From NCBI GenBank assembly GCA_038277395.1, contig CM076190.1, forward strand, positions 237,825,177 to 237,889,176: DNA of 64,000 bases. Direction: 5' to 3'. Positions 30,490 to 42,120 of the stretch are shown one piece after another (position 1 is the stretch's first letter; every line of letters begins with the position of its first letter). The stretch is from Dryocosmus kuriphilus (taxonomy: Eukaryota; Arthropoda; Insecta; Hymenoptera; Cynipidae). A program made the position numbers and the translations under genes. Under the pieces are notes generated by a model. That model worked only from the letters and a program-made list of their open reading frames with translations, searched no databases and was not told the DNA's origin.

Positions 30490-32260
30490 GCCAAGCGGAC
30501 CGATTTTTTCCGACGTAATCCTCTTTTTCCGGAAACATAATGATTTTAAAGAAAAAGTATATAAAACACAAAAGTTTTATTCTTATGCTAGCTACAACTT
30601 TTTTCAAATATTTTTCTAAATTCTGCGTATTTAGTGAAATAAACGTAAAAGCAATGCTTGTTATGGCCTTTTTTATGGTTCTCACCATGAACATTTCATT
30701 TTGGCTAATTTTCAGTATGATTTGCATGACCAGCGCATAAAATTATGTACGTAAGTGTACGTAATTTTAGCGAAATCGAAGAAGAGCCTGACCGAACGCA
30801 TTTCCGTAACTTTCTTCTCATTCTTATTTTTTTTACGCAATCCTCTTTTTCTCGAAAAATAGTGGTTTAAAAGAAAAAGAATGTGAAACAGAAAAGATGT
30901 GTATTTTTATTCTAGCTGCAACTTTTCCCTTAAATATTTTTCTAACTTCTGCGTATTTACTGAGATAAACCCCCAAAAACCATGACTTTTATGGATTCTT
31001 TTTATGGCTTTCGCCACGAAAACTGTATTTGCGCCAATTGTCAGTATGATTTTCGTAACCAGGGCACACAAATGCGTAAGTATATGTAATTTCATCGAAA
31101 TTGGAGTCCATGGTGACCGAACGCATTTCAGTAACTTTCTTCTCTTTTTTGTTTTTTCAATGGAATCCGCTCTTTTTTTTTTAAATAATGGCTTTAGAGG
31201 AAAAGTATTTAAAAAATGAAAGATGCATTTTTATACTAGCTACAACTTTTTTCGAATATTTTTCTAAATTCTGCGTATTTACTGAGATAAGCGCAAAAGC
31301 CATGCTTTTATGGTTTTTTTTTTTTATAGTTTTCATCACGAAAATTTCATTTTCGCTAATTTTCAGTATGATTTTCGTGATCAGCGCATAACAGTACGTA
31401 AGTATACGTAATCTCAGCGAAATCGAAGGAGTGCGTGACCGAACGCATTTCCGTAACTTTCTTCTCTTTCTTGTTTTTTGAACGCAATCCTCTTTTTCTC
31501 GAAAAGTAATAGTTTTAGAGAAAAAGTTCATAAAGCAGAAAGGTTTTATTCTTACGCCAGCTACAACTGTTTTCAAATATTTTTGTAAATTCTGCGTATT
31601 TACTGAGATAAACGTAAAAGCCGTGCTTTTCATGGCTTTTTTTATGGTTTTCACAATGAAAATTTCATTTTCGCTAATTTCTAGTATGATTTTCGTGATC
31701 AGCGCATAAAAGTACGTAAGTGTACGTAATTTTAGCGAAATCGAAGAAGTGTTTGACCGAACGCATTTCCGTAAATTTCTTGTCGTTATTTTTTTTTATG
31801 CAATCCTCTTTTTCTCGAAAAATAGAGGTTTAAGAGAAAAAGTACTTGACACAGAAAAGATGTATTTTTATTCCAGCTACAACTTTTGTCTTAAATATTT
31901 TCTAACTTTTGCGTATTTACTGATATAAACCCCCAAAAACCGTGATTTGTATGGATTCCTTTTATGGTTTTCACCACGAAAACTCTATTTGCGCCAATTT
32001 TCAGTATGATTTTCGGAACCAGGGCACACAAATGCGTAAGTATATGTAATTTTAACGAAATCGGAGTCCAGCCTGACCGAACGCATTTCGGTAACTTTCT
32101 TCTCTTTCTTGTTTTTTAAATGCAATCCTCTCTTTTTTTAAAAATAATGGCTTTAGAGAGAAAGTATTTAAAAAATTAAAGATGCATTTTTTATACTAAC
32201 TACAACTTTTTTCGAATATTTTTCTAAATTCTGCGTATTACTTTGTTTTATGTAAAGAGT
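30490..32260. repeat. Satellite of ~320-bp monomers in a trimeric higher-order repeat
   Basis: The landmark CCTCTTTTTC recurs at about 30520, 30842, 31168, 31489, 31805 and 32127, a spacing of 316-326 bp. Monomers 1 and 4, 2 and 5, 3 and 6 share private variants. For example, 2 and 5 share GCGCCAAT and CCAGGGCACACAAATGCG; 3 and 6 share a poly-T start and AAATAATGGCTTTAGAG. The repeat is therefore two copies of a ~965-bp trimer. Confidence 0.85.
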
Positions 32261-32329
32261 GTGTTTCTCATTATTTTGAATTCTCTTGAAAGTTTTAAAT
32301 CTTTTAAAACGTAGGTGCGAATTTGACAT

Positions 32330-32910
32330 CGAGCCAAGGTCGGGCCAACCATTGAACGGTCGGCGCAACTATATAAGTCAATGGTAGGGCCAACTAGCAT
32401 AATGATAACACAGACCGGCGGCCTTTACCATCGTAAGACCGATTATAGGAAATGGAGGTTGTCCAACCTTGGGCAGAAATATTGGAGGAACCTTGGTTTA
32501 GAAAGTTGGGCCAACATTGTAAAAAGCATTGGCCAAACCATGGGAAGCAATGGTCGGACCAACTAACGTAATGATAACGCAAGCCTACCTACTTTCCACG
32601 GTTGTACCGGATATGGTTCGCAAGGTTGAGTCAACCACGGAACCCAAGAATGACACACCATTGGTTTTTAAAGCTGGCCCATATTTGTAGACCACTGGTC
32701 GACTCAACTAGAGTAACGATAGCGCAAGCCTACCTTTTTTCCACGGTTGTCCCGACAATGGTTTGCAAGGTTCGGCCTACAACGGAACCAAGGTTGCCAC
32801 ACCACTGGTTTTCACAGTTGAACCAACGTTGAGAGAAAACTTTGTTCCAACTTATCGAAACAATGGTCGGCCCAACTAGGATGTCAACGTCTTTTTGCAC
32901 CGTCGGCCCG
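32330..32910. repeat. ~160-bp minisatellite with GGTCGGCCCAACTAG box
   Basis: The box recurs at about 32382, 32551, 32697 and 32864, usually followed by GTAATGATAACGCAAGCCTACC and TTTCCACGGTTGT. It is GC-richer than the surrounding satellite. Confidence 0.65.
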
Positions 32911-33950
32911 ACAATTGCTCGTTACTTCCTTGGAAAAGCCGTCTACTTATAGAGCCGAATACTGATTCAACTTGTGGCTCACTTTTCCCGTCAGCCACCT
33001 AGCAGTTATTCGCCCGTACTATTGGGATCATTTTCAAACAATTCGCCAGAGTATACCCTACCATCGGCCCAACCTTGCCACAATGTTGGACCGACGGTCA
33101 AGCGCAGTCTGGTTACCTGCACTGGATAATATTATGCCAACAGTCGGGCCAACCGTTGCCCAGAGTCTGTTCGACTGTACTGTTGTGGTCATTTTAAAAA
33201 AATTCGCCAGTGTATATCCGACTGTCGACCCAACCTTAGACCATGTTGGGTAGACAGTCGTGTCAACTCTGACCGCCAATGTCGTCTGCCCACATTGAAA
33301 TAAACAAGGTAGCTTGTATCTGCCATAGTTGGGACAACCCTGGTCACTGATATTCTTTCGCCAACGTATGCCCGATCTTGTTCCGGCCGTCAAACTCTGG
33401 CTACCGCCCAAAATTGGCACCTGGGGCCGACGGTTGGGCCAACTTAGGCTACTTGTCCGACTAATATTAATCCAACGATCGAACCAACATTTGTTTAGAG
33501 TCGGACCGACCGTATTATTACGGTCAATTTATAACAATGTGCCACACAGTTCATCCGACAGTCGGACATTGTTTGGTCCATAGTTGGGCCGACAGTTGGG
33601 CCAACTCAGGCTGCTTGTTCTGATTAATATCATGCCGACGATCGGGCCAACCTTCATCCAGACTCAGGCCAACCTTAAAATTACGATGATTTTTTAAAAA
33701 ATTTCCAGAGTGCAACCGACAGTCGGCCGAACTTTGCTCCACAATTGGACCGACGCGACGGTTGGGTGGAATCTGGCGGCAAATGTCGGCTGCAAAAGTT
33801 GGCAGAACAAAGATGCCTTGGATTTACCTTAGTCGGCCCAACTCTGGGTGCAAAAATTAAGTTGCCAAAGTAGGACCGACCTTGATCCGACCGTCAAACT
33901 CTGGCTGCAGACCTAAATTCGCACCTGTCAATGACTTTGTAAATACGACG
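32911..33950. repeat. Degenerate repeats with TTGGGCCAAC / CCGACNGTCGG motifs
   Basis: Short palindromic words such as GTCGGGCCAACC, CGACAGTCGG and TTGGGCCGACAGTTGGGCC recur many times, giving frames on both strands with no protein character. No gene is seen. Confidence 0.5.
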
Positions 33951-34269
33951 AAGTTCTTTAAAATTCATGGAAATTTTGTAAGTCTCTCGTAATTCTTTGC
34001 AATATTTGCAAACGCAACCAATTTTTTGAAATGAGCTGAAATTTTTTTCATTTCTTGAAATTTCAATTAGTAACTTTTAGAGAATTTTAGGGAATGTATA
34101 AGATTTTATTTCAAGGAGTTTCTACAAATTTGGACGACTTCAAGAGATATAGAGGAATTACCAAATTTCAATAGTTTTATTTAATGTCTTTAAATGTTTT
34201 CAAAAAGCTTTATGTTTTTAAAATACTTCTAAATTGCTTTATTTCCTTATATATCTTGAAATTATTAAA
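33951..34269. other. AT-rich link, no gene
   Basis: Sequence of low complexity rich in GAAATT and TTCAAAA; it resembles 13140-13330 and 35750-35870 in style. Nothing else is recognised. Confidence 0.3.
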
Positions 34270-35260
34270 AGGGCGGTCTTCCGAAAAGCAGTTACCCCCG
34301 ATTTCGTTGAAATTAAGTATGCGTATATATTATGGAGCGCTCATCTCGAAAATCATACTGAAAATTGGCAAAAGTGAAATTCTTATGTTAAAAAACCATA
34401 AAAAGGGCTTAAAAATAATGGTTTTTGCGTTTATCTCAGTAAATAAAAAAAACTTTGAAAAATGTTTTAAACAAATGTTGTAGCTAGTATAAAAATAAAT
34501 CTTTTCTGTTTCACATCATCTTTCTCTAAAACCATTATTTTTCGAGAAAAAGAGGATTGCGTTGGAAAAACAAGAATAAGAAGGAGAAAGTTAAAGAAAT
34601 GCGTTCGGTCACGCTCGTTTCTGATTTCGTTGATGTTACGTATACTTGCGAAATTTTGTACGCTGATTACGGAAATAATACTGAAAATTGGCGTAAATGA
34701 AGTTCTATAGTGAAAAACATTCAAAATGACCATAAAAATCATGGTGTTTGGGTTTATCTCAGTAAATATACAGAATGTAGAAAAATATTAGAACAAAAGT
34801 TGTAGCTAGTATAAGAGTACATCTTTTCTGTTTCTTATATTTTTTCTCTGAAACCATTATTTTTCGATGAAAAGAGGATTGCGTTGAAAAAACAATAAAA
34901 GGAAAGAAAGTTACGGAAATGCGTTCGATTACGCTCGTCTCCGATTTCGCAAAAATTACGTATACTTACGTACTCTTATACGATGATCACGGAAATCCTA
35001 CTGAAAGTTAGCGAAAATGAAAATTTCGTGGTGAAAACTATTTTAAAAGCACATAAAAAGCATGGCTTTTACGTCTATCTCAACAAATATGCAGAATTTA
35101 GAAAAATATTTTTTAAAGGTTGTAGCTGGTATAAAAATAAAACTTTTCTGTTTCATATACTTTTTCCCTAAAGCCATTATTTTTCGAGAAAAAGAGGATT
35201 ACGTTGGAAAAAAAGAAAAAGTAGAAAGTTACGGAAATTCATTCGGTCACGCTCGTCCTT
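34270..35260. repeat. Same ~320-bp satellite, inverted block (about 3 monomers)
   Basis: The reverse complement carries the monomer boxes of 30490-32260 (for example TTTTTCGAGAAAAAGAGGATTGCGTT here versus its complement there). GAGGATTGCGTT / GAGGATTACGTT recurs at about 34552, 34873 and 35194. A poly-G tract follows. Confidence 0.85.
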
Positions 35261-35273
35261 CTTTCCCTTGTTA

Positions 35274-35274
<1 letters not shown>

Positions 35275-35309
<35 letters not shown>
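35275..35309. repeat. 35-bp poly-G tract
   Basis: A pure G run interrupting the satellite monomer right after CCCTTGTTAC. As with the poly-C at 9750, long Gly or Pro frames here are artefacts. The adjacent 35310-35460 sequence is not satellite. Confidence 0.95.
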
Positions 35310-35310
<1 letters not shown>

Positions 35311-35479
35311 GGACTGCGCATTCACTGACAGGTTCACTCAGACTCGTATCCCATTCCAAGATTAAGTGTAGGGAGAGATGGTTACGCATCCAATGGTTGG
35401 TCAAGAAAATTCGTTCGGTGCCGCTGGAATGCACCCCTCTTTTTCTCATCGAAATATTTTAGGTTACGCTTCTAATCTT

Positions 35480-35710
35480 TTCGAATGTGTTTATCGGCCT
35501 TTTTATCGGAAACCATGAGTCGTAAAGGGAATATGAATAACACGTATTTACTGAGTGAGATAAACGCAAAACCATGATTTTTATGCGGTTTTTATGGTTT
35601 TCGTCATGAAAGATTCATTTGTACAAATTTTCAGTATAATTTTCTTGATTAGCGCAGCAAAGAACGTAAGTGTACGTAGTTTCAACGAAATCGGAGGTAA
35701 ACGCTTTTCG
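35480..35710. repeat. Partial satellite monomer, forward orientation
   Basis: Carries GTATTTACTGAG...TAAACGCAAAACCATGATTTTTATG and TTTTCAGTATAATTTTC boxes of the ~320-bp monomer, in the orientation of the 30490 block. Confidence 0.6.
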
Positions 35711-35879
35711 GAGCCTTATCTCACTCAAATCCGTACGAAAACCTTAAATTAAATAAAATTTATTCCCTCAAGTTCTCAACAAATTAGCTGAAATCGTTTA
35801 AAATCCCTTGAAACTTTGGAAATCGTATTAAAACTGAAGTACATTGGCTGACATTTATTCAATTGTTACCTGAAAGTTA

Positions 35880-36165
35880 TAGCCGGGAATGCGGTATTGG
35901 AGAATGGAAGAGGAAGAGTGACTGTCGAGTGTTGGAGGCACAGCGAGTGAGCGTCAGTAAGAATTGACTCCGGCCCGGGAAATCGAACCCTTGACCGCCG
36001 GCTAGAAAGCCCCATGCGCTAACCACTGCGCTAACCAAGGAGTCGGTGATAAGTTACATAGAATCAACTCATCACCTTATTGCCTCACCACTACCACTCA
36101 AGTCAGTCTTCGGGATGGAAAGGGGAAAGCCATGTGACGTGTACAATGTACCATGTTGCCCCACC
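35880..36165 (-). repeat. tRNA-derived SINE, copy 1
   Basis: On the minus strand TTAGCGCAGTGGTTAGCGC resembles a pol III A box and GGGTTCGATTTCCC a B box; the ends GACTCC...GGAGTC pair like an acceptor stem. The unit continues upstream and downstream into sequence shared with copy 2 at 36424-36695. This is a tRNA-related SINE head rather than a functional tRNA gene. Confidence 0.7.
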
Positions 36166-36423
36166 CTCCTCCATTTTTGACGCCCTAAACTCCATGTGAA
36201 GGAGCAGGAAACTTTTTGTCGGCTGGGCACTAACATAACTGCTGCGGCGGAATCCTCAAAGCCGACACGGCAGAGTCCTTAGATACCGACCCCTACCTAT
36301 CGGAACTTTCACCGATTAGATAGAAGCCTTCCTCACCCAGTGTGGTAAACCCCAAACCACCACCCGGTATCTTGGAAGAGGATTCAGGATAATGTGTGGC
36401 TAATTTTCGTTGGGCGCTAAATA
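36166..36423. other. GC-richer spacer between SINE copies
   Basis: Unique sequence relative to the SINE pair, with CGGCTGGGCAC and CCTACCTATCGG words. No ORF or known element is recognised. Confidence 0.3.
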
Positions 36424-36695
36424 TAGCCGGGAATGCTATATTGGGGAATGGAAGAGGAAGAGTGACTGTCGAGTGTTGGAGGCGTAGCGAGTGAGCTGAC
36501 TCCGATCCTGGGAATCGAACCCTTGGCCACCGGCTCGAAAGCCCGATGCGCTAACCGCTGCACCACCACGGAGTCGGTGATGAGTTACATACAGTCAACT
36601 TACCACATTCCTGCCTCACCCCTACCACTCAATTCAGTCTTCCGGTTGGAAAGTGGGAAGTCATGTGACGTGTAACATGTACCACGTTACATACT
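36424..36695 (-). repeat. tRNA-derived SINE, copy 2
   Basis: Same unit as 35880-36165: AGCCGGGAATGC(T/G) start, GAGTGACTGTCGAGTGTTGGAG, a tRNA-like part with GGGTTCGATTCCC on the minus strand, then GTCATGTGACGTGTAACATGTACC. About 85% alike by eye, same orientation, ~543 bp apart. Confidence 0.7.
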
Positions 36696-38430
36696 GTCCG
36701 TTGGCATCGTGGTGTTTAGGAGGGACGAGTTCACTATTTGACAATCACTTTGAAGAAAAGTCCTATATTAAATTCAACTCTGAGTGATAATTAGTAGGAG
36801 TGTTGGAAAAAGGGATAACGTACTTTGTTCAATGGTAGCGTAGACTTGTAATAGCAATGAGGCTCGATATTCTGGACTGGATAGGTAGATCTGAATTGAC
36901 CTTGAAGTAGGCATGTGTAGCTGTCTCCAGAGATCGGTGATAGATTTCGGAAATATTCAAAATCCGAACTGAACTGATGTTATACTGACTGAGTGACTGA
37001 CTTAATACTTAATATTCGCAACTGAATACTGCCGACCTGAACTGGGTCAGGGGTCTGAGCTGTTGAGAACTCAACTGGAATCAGTGGTCTTATGAGATTA
37101 ACGAACTGATCCAGCATTGGGTCTTCAGCTTATAGATTCTTTAATTTTTAAAAATTCAAGTTGTTTTTTTATGATCTTGGTTTACACATTTGTAAGCAAT
37201 GACCTCCTAATTGTTAGCTTTCGGCGCGTGCCAGATGATGAGTCCCGTTCTGTCTAACCTTCTAGCATAGCTTGTATTTTAATATATACGCTGATTATTA
37301 TACTTTATGAAACTGGTTGGAACACGACATATCATAGGTTTATGGGTAGTCACGGGACGTGTTGCCTGCAAGGTTTCGACTCGCGCTAGATAATGAATCT
37401 CAGTCTGGATAATCTTTCAGAATGGCTTGTATTTTAGTATATGCGCTCATTAAGATAATTTGGGAAACTGATCTGAACGCGACATATTATAAGTTGTGTT
37501 CGAGACCGGAGGTTCGATTTGTCGAAATTGGAGTCGAATCGTTATAAAATTTTTTCAATAATTACTTTTGTTGAATGCTTCATTTACGTTTATAACAGTG
37601 AAATTTCGTAATCATGCATTTTTTTGGGTCACTTTACAATTTTTCGATTTCACAATGCTTTTACAATCATAAAATTCCATTAGCAATACATATTTTATTC
37701 GAGACTTTATACGATTTTTCTTCTTAATTGTTTGAGTTGTTATACAATAAAATGTATTAATCATGTATTTGTAACAAATCCACAACCAAAAAATTTAAGT
37801 AATTGTATATCTTATAATAAATGAGCTTTTCAGGAAAAATATTATACGAGTTACAATGACTTAGCAGAACTCGTATTCTAACCTTGTAATTGTAACAATG
37901 TAAAGATAAATTATTTTGATGATCATGCAATAAAGTGCGTATACGGAAAATAATGATGAGATAAATGCAACGTTATATTATGTGACATATTTTTAATTAA
38001 TTTCCTGACCGTGACAATTGTGAGCTACGTATCTATACTTATGTATAGCATCGTTAGCAGGTATTTGTTCACGTGCATAGCTTGGTTTAAGCTTTGTTTG
38101 AAGCGTTTTCGTTTATTGAAGTTAAAATATTCTTTTCCGCGTAACGATTCGTATTACTTTTGTAAGGTTATACAGTGAACAATACCAGGTATTATTCAAT
38201 ACTTTATAATTCTTTATTTACTTTTTTTTTCTTTAGTAGTAAGATCTCTATTATAACATGTTTAACACACTTATTTTTAAGAGCTACATATTGATATAAT
38301 TTAAAAATTCTTAGGTATTCTTGAAGACAATGATGTATGGTGATAAATGATCACAATAATAAGAAAATTTCTGCGATTTTTCTATTCCTTAAACGAATTC
38401 TAGTTAACTGATTATGTAATAGTTAAATGT
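36696..38430. other. AT-rich stretch with a ~155-bp imperfect duplication, no gene
   Basis: Two related ~155-bp units start at about 37222 and 37377 (GATAATGA(A/G)TC, TGGCTTGTATTTTA, ACGACATAT). The rest, 37500-38430, is AT-rich without supported features. Confidence 0.4.
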
Positions 38431-39639
38431 TCAGTACACTCCGAGAAAAGATTGGATAGCGCTACCCGCAAAATGGTTGCTGTAACCAATTTAGTTGGAT
38501 TCTGGGGAGCCTTCCTATTAGTTGGCTGAGGTAGCCACTTTTACTGGACACGCTGGTGTTGGTTGTATCAGTCAACTGAGGTGGTGCTGTGAAACGGCCG
38601 CATGGTTGCTGCAACAAACTCTGCTGCAGTACTCAACTAACTATTGATCCATATAACGCCTCTTTACTAGGTTCTAAGTATCTTTGCGTTGTTTGAGTCA
38701 CCTAACTTAGATGGATCTCAAACCCAATCTCATTTATAACGTGCGCTATGCACTTGGATACATCAACTATATTACTGGACTGGTTTTTCATACTAAAAGA
38801 AAGGGCGTCTTGAAAAAAAGTCATATTATGGGAAATATTTTAATAGATTTTAAGAACGCAAGTTTACCATAAAAATGAAGTTTATTAAAAAACTGGTTGT
38901 TCTACAATAGAATCAGTTCCTAATTTTAATCTTGGAAAAAAACCTCTTTTACTGATAGACCCGTAAGCACAAAAGTGGAGCTGTTCTTTCAGGGCCAGAG
39001 TAAATGTTATATTCTTGCGGGAACAAGTTGTAAATTATTATCAGCAATGGTCGAGGAGATTGTGGAGTTTTTAAAGATGCTGCAATTATCCTGTCTCGAG
39101 GAAAAATTCAAAGGTTAGTGTGATTTTTAGTTTCGGTATGAGGCCAGCGTTGTTATACACCATAGCCGTTCTGTATAACTATATCGCGCCCTAGCCAACA
39201 CGTATAATAATAAAATAATACAGGGTGGCACAAAGGTATGGGAAGCCCTGAATAACTCATTAGGAATGAATTTGTTTTGAAAAATATTAAATACAAAAGT
39301 TTTAGGAGTTTGCCATAGCTATTTAACGGCGACCTCGGTTTGACCTTGACCATGACCTTCAAGGTAATTCCAAAGTCATACTTGTTTTTTCAAATAGGAA
39401 CCACCATTTTTTATTTCGGATTTGGAAAGATCAGGAAATTTTACCTTCAAATATAGATTTATGCATAATCCTGCTCTTGGCCATGAACCGCACTTTGAAG
39501 GTCATTTTAAAAAGATTTTTTCAAGAATTTTAAAAATTACAGCCACTGTAGGGTTCCTTCTAGTGATCCCAGTTAGATTTTGGACCATACTTATTAGTTC
39601 CAGTTTTACACCAAATTTGGAGTAAATTGGTTAATTTTT

Positions 39640-42120
39640 TGAAAATCTTTATCGCCATCTTAGTTCCGCCATCTTGGATTAATAATTGTCCAAAAAAATG
39701 ATTTCAGATTCGTAATCAGCGATCCCAAGAAACTCTGAATTGCAAATTTGGCGTAAATTGGTCGATTTTTTGAAAATCTTGTCCACCAACCGTGTAACGT
39801 TCTCTAAAGTATGCCTTTTGAGGATAATTGAAAAACAGATACTTTTGCTGCTTTGGCCTCCCTAACAATCTTTTTCAGGATATATAGTAGTTTTTTTTTT
39901 TTTGGCGCGGTAGCTGCTTTTCAATATTACTTTTTAGGATATTCGAAAAACAGTTACTTTCGCTGCTTTAGCACCCCTAACAGTCCTTTTCAGGATAGCT
40001 AGTGCAGTTCTTTTTTTGGAGGGTGCAATTGCTGTTTCTTAACAGTTCTCTCAAGGAGTCTTTGAAATCTGTTATTTTATTCCTTTCTTTCACCATGGCT
40101 TCTCTAACTGAACAAGAGAGAGTTTCTTGATTAATGATGAGAAGTTGAGGTGATAGTGTGATATTCTTATTTTTCTTCAATAAATAATATACCTTCGGCA
40201 CTAAGTTTTAGGATTTACGCTACACAATAACTAAATTTTAGCTAGGCGCCAGATCTTTCTGGGATCAATAAACTCAATACAAAAAGGAAATAGTTGGGGT
40301 TTTCTTGACCAACCAACCAAATAATTTTACGTAATCAGGACATTCTGAGAAAACTGATTAAAATACCAAAGGGGTGCATCAAACAGCAATTTACTCAACT
40401 TAATCTCAAACTCAAATAATGGTCTAAAACCTAGTGTACCGGAAATATACTCGACTAGCTTGGCGAAACGAATTTTGGTAGAGGGGAGTGGTTCTTTTCG
40501 CTAAAGGTTTTTTTATTCTTAAGAAATAATTACTCAACAGGATTCATATCAAAATTCAACAATTAGTTTATTCAAAATACATGCATCGACATAAATCAAA
40601 ATTTTATTTTAACGTGAACAGTCAAATCGTTTCTCGAAGACACAACTACCTTTCAAGCATACTTGTGTCAATAGAAAATAACTCATTTTAACAAAACTCA
40701 TGAAGAAAAGAATCTAGTAACTAAAACTAATGCTCAATCCGCTAGAGTTCCATGACTTAATTCGAAATTAAAAATTAATCTTAGAAGCAATTTTATATTT
40801 AGTTGGGAATCAGCAATGAGAATCACAGAAATGTGGAAAACAATTAGATTGGGACTAACATTTCAGATAAATTGGGGGAAATATGAGCAATATAGATTAT
40901 ATGGGAATCAGCAGTGAAAAGGGATTCAGCAAATCACAAAAATGGGGGAAACAATTAGATAGGGACTAACATTTCAGGTATATCGGGGAAAATATCAGCA
41001 ATACAGGGCAAAACCAATAATTCAGCAAAAATATGCATAATAAATTATAGAGGGAATAACATTTTAAATCAGCATGGGGGAAATGTCAGCAATCAAAAAT
41101 ACAGGGCAAAACCAATACATAGCATAGATCAGATCAATACAGAAATGAACAAGAAATCATAAAAAATCACAAGTAAAAATCAAAATCAGCAATATCAAAA
41201 TTCAGCAAGAAACCAAATATGATGCAACTCTGTATTCGCGTGCTGAACAAAAATTTACTGAATTGGCAAAAACTAACAAAATAATTAGCCATGTGAACAG
41301 AGGTTTTACATAGAGAAACAGGAGTACTTTACCGGTTGAATCGTGCAAATGCAGATGTTGAGGTAGCACTTCTCAGATAATCCTCGCGTCCTCGCAAACA
41401 AAAGGGAAACTGTCAATGTACTACAACTAGCTCTACGAGAGTCACGGACGAACGAGAGCGAACGACGCCCTGCGCTTCTACTTATAGACTGGGTCTGGCA
41501 GCCGCTTAGTCTGAGCTCGACGCTGATTGGTCGAACTCTGCATGGAGAATTGTCGCAAGTTACATCGAGGCGCGAAATGTGAAAGATTACAAAAATGCTC
41601 TCCTGCTTAATTGCCAAATTTTGAAACATAAATCGATGACTGAACCAAGGTCTTTCCTCCCCGACGGTACTTACTGCATTCCAGGCTCACCCGTAACAAT
41701 TGGGGTCTTGTGAGTAAAATACAGGCAATACTCAATAAACGCAGCCCAAGCTCAGCCGTAGCAATAGGGGCCTTGCGAGGAAAATAATTTTAATTAAATT
41801 CATTTCAGGCTCACCCGTAGTAGTAGGGCTCTTGCACAGAAAAATATACTCATATAAAACATAGTATGTCGGGCCCGGGGCTACGCGGGTCTCTCACTAG
41901 CGGTGCTGGAGAATGATCTTCAGATCTTTCTCAAGCCGTGACGATGCAATGCAGGGACACACGTGGAATCATCAAGAGGAGGAAGAGTTGGTATCGATGA
42001 CTCCTTTGTCCACTAGATGGAGTTGATTTTCATGGAAATAACGTTAACCGCAGAGAAAGTATTAAAAAAGAAAAAGAAAACGAATCAGCCTTAAATTACA
42101 GTACGAAATTATACAAAATG
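39640..42120. other. Interior AT-rich sequence, possible LTR fragment, no gene
   Basis: 39640-41300 is A-rich with repeated GGGGAAA...ATCAGCAAT...ACAGGGCAAAACCAATA phrases. On the minus strand at about 41485, TATAAGTAGAAGCGC looks like a TATA box with a downstream GC-rich leader (CGTTCGCTCTCGTTCGTCC), as in LTR promoters. A 107-codon minus-strand frame there (41306-41629) has no recognised domain. Three copies of GGCTCACCCGTA(A/G)... lie at 41687-41835. Confidence 0.3.
41687..41835. repeat. Three spaced copies of a ~30-bp GGCTCACCCGTARYA box
   Basis: Copies at about 41687 (GGCTCACCCGTAACAATTGG), 41751 (AGCTCAGCCGTAGCAATAGG) and 41810 (GGCTCACCCGTAGTAGTAGG) are each followed by GGYCTTGYGAG or similar. 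The spacing is ~60 bp. Confidence 0.65.

Noticed and set aside
30311..31654. Basic proteins with FISVNTQNLEKY repeats
   Set aside because: They are frames through the ~320-bp satellite monomers, also open on the opposite strand, with no codon bias.
30490..32260. CRISPR-like array
   Set aside because: Units are ~320 bp, diverged and contiguous without spacers; the sequence is eukaryotic.
32381..33742. Several 60-120-codon frames on both strands
   Set aside because: They follow the TTGGGCCAAC-type repeats and have no protein features.
35268..35462. Glycine-rich protein
   Set aside because: Translation of the poly-G tract.
35955..36050. A functional tRNA gene
   Set aside because: A and B boxes are present, but the clover-leaf is imperfect, and the sequence is embedded in a longer repeated unit, as in a SINE.
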